The notes under the pieces are model-generated. The model was not told the DNA's origin, searched no databases, and worked only from the letters and a program-made list of their open reading frames with translations. From assembly GCA_965603395.1 (NCBI GenBank), contig CBFDCV010000006.1:1-33161 (forward strand): DNA of 33,161 bases, written 5' to 3'. Positions 31,280 to 33,161 of the stretch are shown piece after piece. The position numbers were made by a program, and so were the translations under genes. Position 1 is the first letter of the stretch; each line of letters opens with the position of its first letter. This DNA comes from CAYSWS01 sp965603395. GTDB lineage: Bacteria > Patescibacteriota > WWE3 > UBA101185 > UBA10185.

Positions 31280-32447
31280 CGCAACCTGAAATTCTTAAAC
31301 TTTCAACCTCAAAGTGCGGGGGATTTCCGATAATCTTGTCCAACTTTTTTATTTCATCATATTGATTGTAGGGAACATTATCTTTATTTACCCAAGAAAA
31401 GTGGTCAAAGGGAGCCGGATATTTTACAGTAAAAGGCGTAACAGCCCTTACTCTTTCATCCGGGAGCCAAATTTCTTCATATGCTATTTTTATATATTCA
31501 GCTACCAGCTCAGCATCATAGTAACTATCGTTGTAGTTTTCCCCTTGGGCATGCGCCCAACCTGTCTCTGTGATAAATACCGGCAGCTCTTTTGACACAC
31601 CTAGAAAACTCAGATGATCTAACTCGTCTTCATAGGCTTTTATACTCCATCTGCCTTTGGCAAAGGGACTACCGCTAAAGTTTGGCTGAGGGTACGGATG
31701 CGAAGCCCAGCCATCGAGCTTTTCAAATATACCGGGCACTTCCCGGTTCATTCGATCCATAAAAACAAATGAATCAATGTGGTTTCTGTCAGAATATGCA
31801 CTTACATTAAAGGCTCCATTTATCATAAAAAACTCCGGGCTTTTTTTCTTAAATTCGTTAATGGTAAGATTCAAAACTTGCGCATACTGCTCCGGGTCAA
31901 CTTCTCCATACCAAAAATCAGCCGAGTTAACTTCGTTGTAAACACTAATATACCTTTCCTTAATGGGCCAGATAAATCCGCTAAGAAAATCTGCCGCTCC
32001 CTTAGTCTGGTCTTCATAATCGTCAAGATCCACATCCCAAAGCTGAATTATTGGTATTAAATGCTTGTTTCTTAATTGTTCGAACACTCTTTCCCATTTT
32101 TCTACATCCCTATCTTTAACATTATAAGGAATTAAAACATAACCCCAATCTCCACCATTGGAATTTATAAGCTTTTGGGCTATTTCAAAGAAATCCCTGT
32201 TTTCAGCGTAAATATACAAACCAAATTTATTATTTTTATCCCAGGTTGACTCTTTATAACGAACATAGCCCAAGCTTTCGCCATACTCACAATCAGCATC
32301 GCCCGCTAACCTTTCTTGTACAAAACTTAATATATTGTTTTTTACCTCAGGCTCTGCTTTTTTATAAAGCAGGGAAGATACGCCCATGAGTATCGACAAA
32401 GTTATCGAAAAAGATGTAATCAGGTAGATAGTAAACCTTTTATTCAC
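31272..32447 (-). CDS. Membrane-anchored clan-A glycoside hydrolase-like protein
   Basis: 391 residues from a GTG start fixed by a TAGAAT 6 nt upstream. One N-terminal helix (TIYLITSFSITLSILMGVSS) is followed by a predicted TIM barrel: GYVLIPYNV, LIPIIQLWDVD, ISVYNEVNSADFWYG, with Asn-Glu as the probable acid/base, WASHPYPQPN, and VFITETGWAHAQ with the probable nucleophile Glu. The NE plus later TETGW arrangement is that of clan GH-A families (GH5, GH39, GH53-like). The exact family and glycan are unknown. It leads the operon with the flippase and Wzy-like genes and probably acts outside the cell on the exported polymer. Confidence 0.8.
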   Translation of the reverse strand: MNKRFTIYLITSFSITLSILMGVSSLLYKKAEPEVKNNILSFVQERLAGDADCEYGESLGYVRYKESTWDKNNKFGLYIYAENRDFFEIAQKLINSNGGDWGYVLIPYNVKDRDVEKWERVFEQLRNKHLIPIIQLWDVDLDDYEDQTKGAADFLSGFIWPIKERYISVYNEVNSADFWYGEVDPEQYAQVLNLTINEFKKKSPEFFMINGAFNVSAYSDRNHIDSFVFMDRMNREVPGIFEKLDGWASHPYPQPNFSGSPFAKGRWSIKAYEDELDHLSFLGVSKELPVFITETGWAHAQGENYNDSYYDAELVAEYIKIAYEEIWLPDERVRAVTPFTVKYPAPFDHFSWVNKDNVPYNQYDEIKKLDKIIGNPPHFEVESLRISGCDE

Positions 32448-32453
32448 ATGGAT

Positions 32454-32459
32454 ATTCTA
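32454..32459 (-). promoter_or_regulatory. -10 hexamer TAGAAT of the glycosidase-flippase-Wzy operon
   Basis: TAGAAT ends 6 nt before the GTG start. It faces the promoter of the GH18-like gene across a 46-bp divergent gap. Confidence 0.5.
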
Positions 32460-32480
32460 TCAAAAAAGCGCGAATTCAAG

Positions 32481-32486
32481 TAAAAT
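32481..32486 (+). promoter_or_regulatory. -10 hexamer TAAAAT of the GH18-like gene
   Basis: TAAAAT ends 7 nt before an in-frame GTG at 32494 and overlaps an alternative ATG at 32485, which favours the GTG as leaderless start. Confidence 0.4.
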
Positions 32487-32493
32487 GACTTTT

Positions 32494-33161
32494 GTGAAGA
32501 TAAAAACAGCCATGATAACATCCGTGCTGCTTGTTTTAGCATCCGGGCTTGTTTTCTCTCTTAACTCTTATCTTAAAAGGCGGGACCCGGATCTTTACAT
32601 CTTATCTCCTGTTAGCCAATCTTTTAGTATTTTATCTTTCAGTAACAAAAGAGAGCCTCCCAAAAAGGTCATCTACGGATATTTACCTTACTGGAGTTTG
32701 GGTAAGGCTAAATATCTTCAGTACGATAAACTAACTGACATTGCTTATTTTGGCCTGCATATTGATAAGAAGGGAGATTTTCTAAAAGTTCAAAATGGTG
32801 AAATAGTACCCGGATATAATCATTGGAAAAATAGTAAAGAACTGGAAAAAGTCATTGAGAATTCAAAAAGACATAATGTGAGATTTGCCCTAACCGTGAT
32901 CTCTCACGTTGACAGCGTTTCCGATGAGTTTTTGGATTGTCGTGAGTGTTGGGATACCTTAGCTAACAACATAATTCAAGAACTTATTAAAAAGGATCTT
33001 CATGATGTAAATTTAAACTTTGAATATGTTGAGTTAACTCCCAGAGAAAAGGCTGATCAATATACTGAGTTTGTGGATTTTTTAAATAAGCGTCTAGAAG
33101 CTACTATTGGCGAGTCTACCGTGGTGGTTTCGACCTTTGCGGATTCTATAGTTAAGGAAAG
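32494..33161 (+). CDS. GH18-like secreted/anchored protein, N-terminal part (cut by window edge)
   Basis: An open frame runs to the right edge; 222 residues are visible from the GTG at 32494 (three more from ATG 32485). An N-terminal hydrophobic segment (MITSVLLVLASGLVFSL) acts as signal or anchor. The following domain starts KVIYGYLPYWSLGKAKY and has DKLTDIAYFGLHID, VRFALTVISHVDS and HDVNLNFEYVEL. The last corresponds to the GH18 catalytic motif DGxDxDxE, with both middle Asp changed to Asn (HDVNLNFE) but Glu kept, similar to YaaH-type peptidoglycan or spore-wall GH18 proteins. It may therefore be a weak enzyme or a glycan-binding protein. It is divergent from the glycosidase operon. Confidence 0.8.
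   Translation, partial: MKIKTAMITSVLLVLASGLVFSLNSYLKRRDPDLYILSPVSQSFSILSFSNKREPPKKVIYGYLPYWSLGKAKYLQYDKLTDIAYFGLHIDKKGDFLKVQNGEIVPGYNHWKNSKELEKVIENSKRHNVRFALTVISHVDSVSDEFLDCRECWDTLANNIIQELIKKDLHDVNLNFEYVELTPREKADQYTEFVDFLNKRLEATIGESTVVVSTFADSIVKE

Overview
The window is a 33 kb piece of an AT-rich bacterial chromosome (about 35-38% G+C by eye) using the standard genetic code, with TGA as a stop. Several features suggest a small-genome bacterium of the Candidate Phyla Radiation (Patescibacteria): short tightly packed genes, a short DNA polymerase I without a 5' nuclease domain, a bacterial Elp3, GatCAB, PolX, HtpX/LemA, SPFH, and many lineage-specific small membrane proteins. The phylum is inferred from gene content only; I cannot place it further.

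Layout. (1) 1-7.3 kb is an accessory region: a truncated multi-pass membrane protein, a SAM methyltransferase, then single genes separated by three copies of a 140-bp repeat (2511-2650, 3275-3414, 4942-5081), all in one orientation. The genes beside the repeats are a Cys-containing membrane protein, a two-helix membrane protein, an HExxH protein split by a frameshift, and a large secreted Cys-rich protein of clearly higher G+C. (2) 7.3-10.2 kb holds an SPFH protein, a two-CBS protein, a soluble orphan histidine kinase and tRNA-Lys(TTT). (3) 10.2-14.1 kb holds an Elp3-type tRNA U34 enzyme and, 0.4 kb away, a methyltransferase that resembles Trm9/ALKBH8 along its length, followed by ribosomal protein L19. 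(4) 14.2-25.9 kb is a nearly continuous minus-strand housekeeping block: a ClpE/ClpC-type unfoldase, DNA polymerase I, gatB, three small genes (one HEPN-like), gatA, gatC, htpX, lemA, polX and a membrane protein. (5) 26-27.2 kb has tRNA-Asp(GTC), a LysM protein, tRNA-Gly(CCC) and tRNA-Thr(CGT). (6) 27.2-33.2 kb is an envelope polysaccharide locus: galU, an anchored Ig-like protein, a Wzy/O-antigen-ligase-like protein, a Wzx-type flippase, an anchored clan-A glycosidase-like protein and a partial GH18-like protein.

How the genes work together. GatC, GatA and GatB form the amidotransferase that makes Gln-tRNA(Gln) and/or Asn-tRNA(Asn). Elp3 and the Trm9-like enzyme could together make a eukaryote-like mcm5U34 in tRNAs such as the tRNA-Lys(UUU) encoded 0.6 kb from the elp3 end. 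GalU supplies UDP-glucose to a flippase/polymerase system whose products could be trimmed by the adjacent glycosidases.

A window-wide regularity is that a -10-like hexamer (TATACT, TAGAAT, TAAAAT and similar) lies only 4-10 nt, most often 6 nt, upstream of the start codon of about half the genes. This implies widespread leaderless transcription, while a minority (lemA, CBS, LysM, the secreted protein, the two-helix protein) have strong Shine-Dalgarno sites. The pattern also corrects several start codons.
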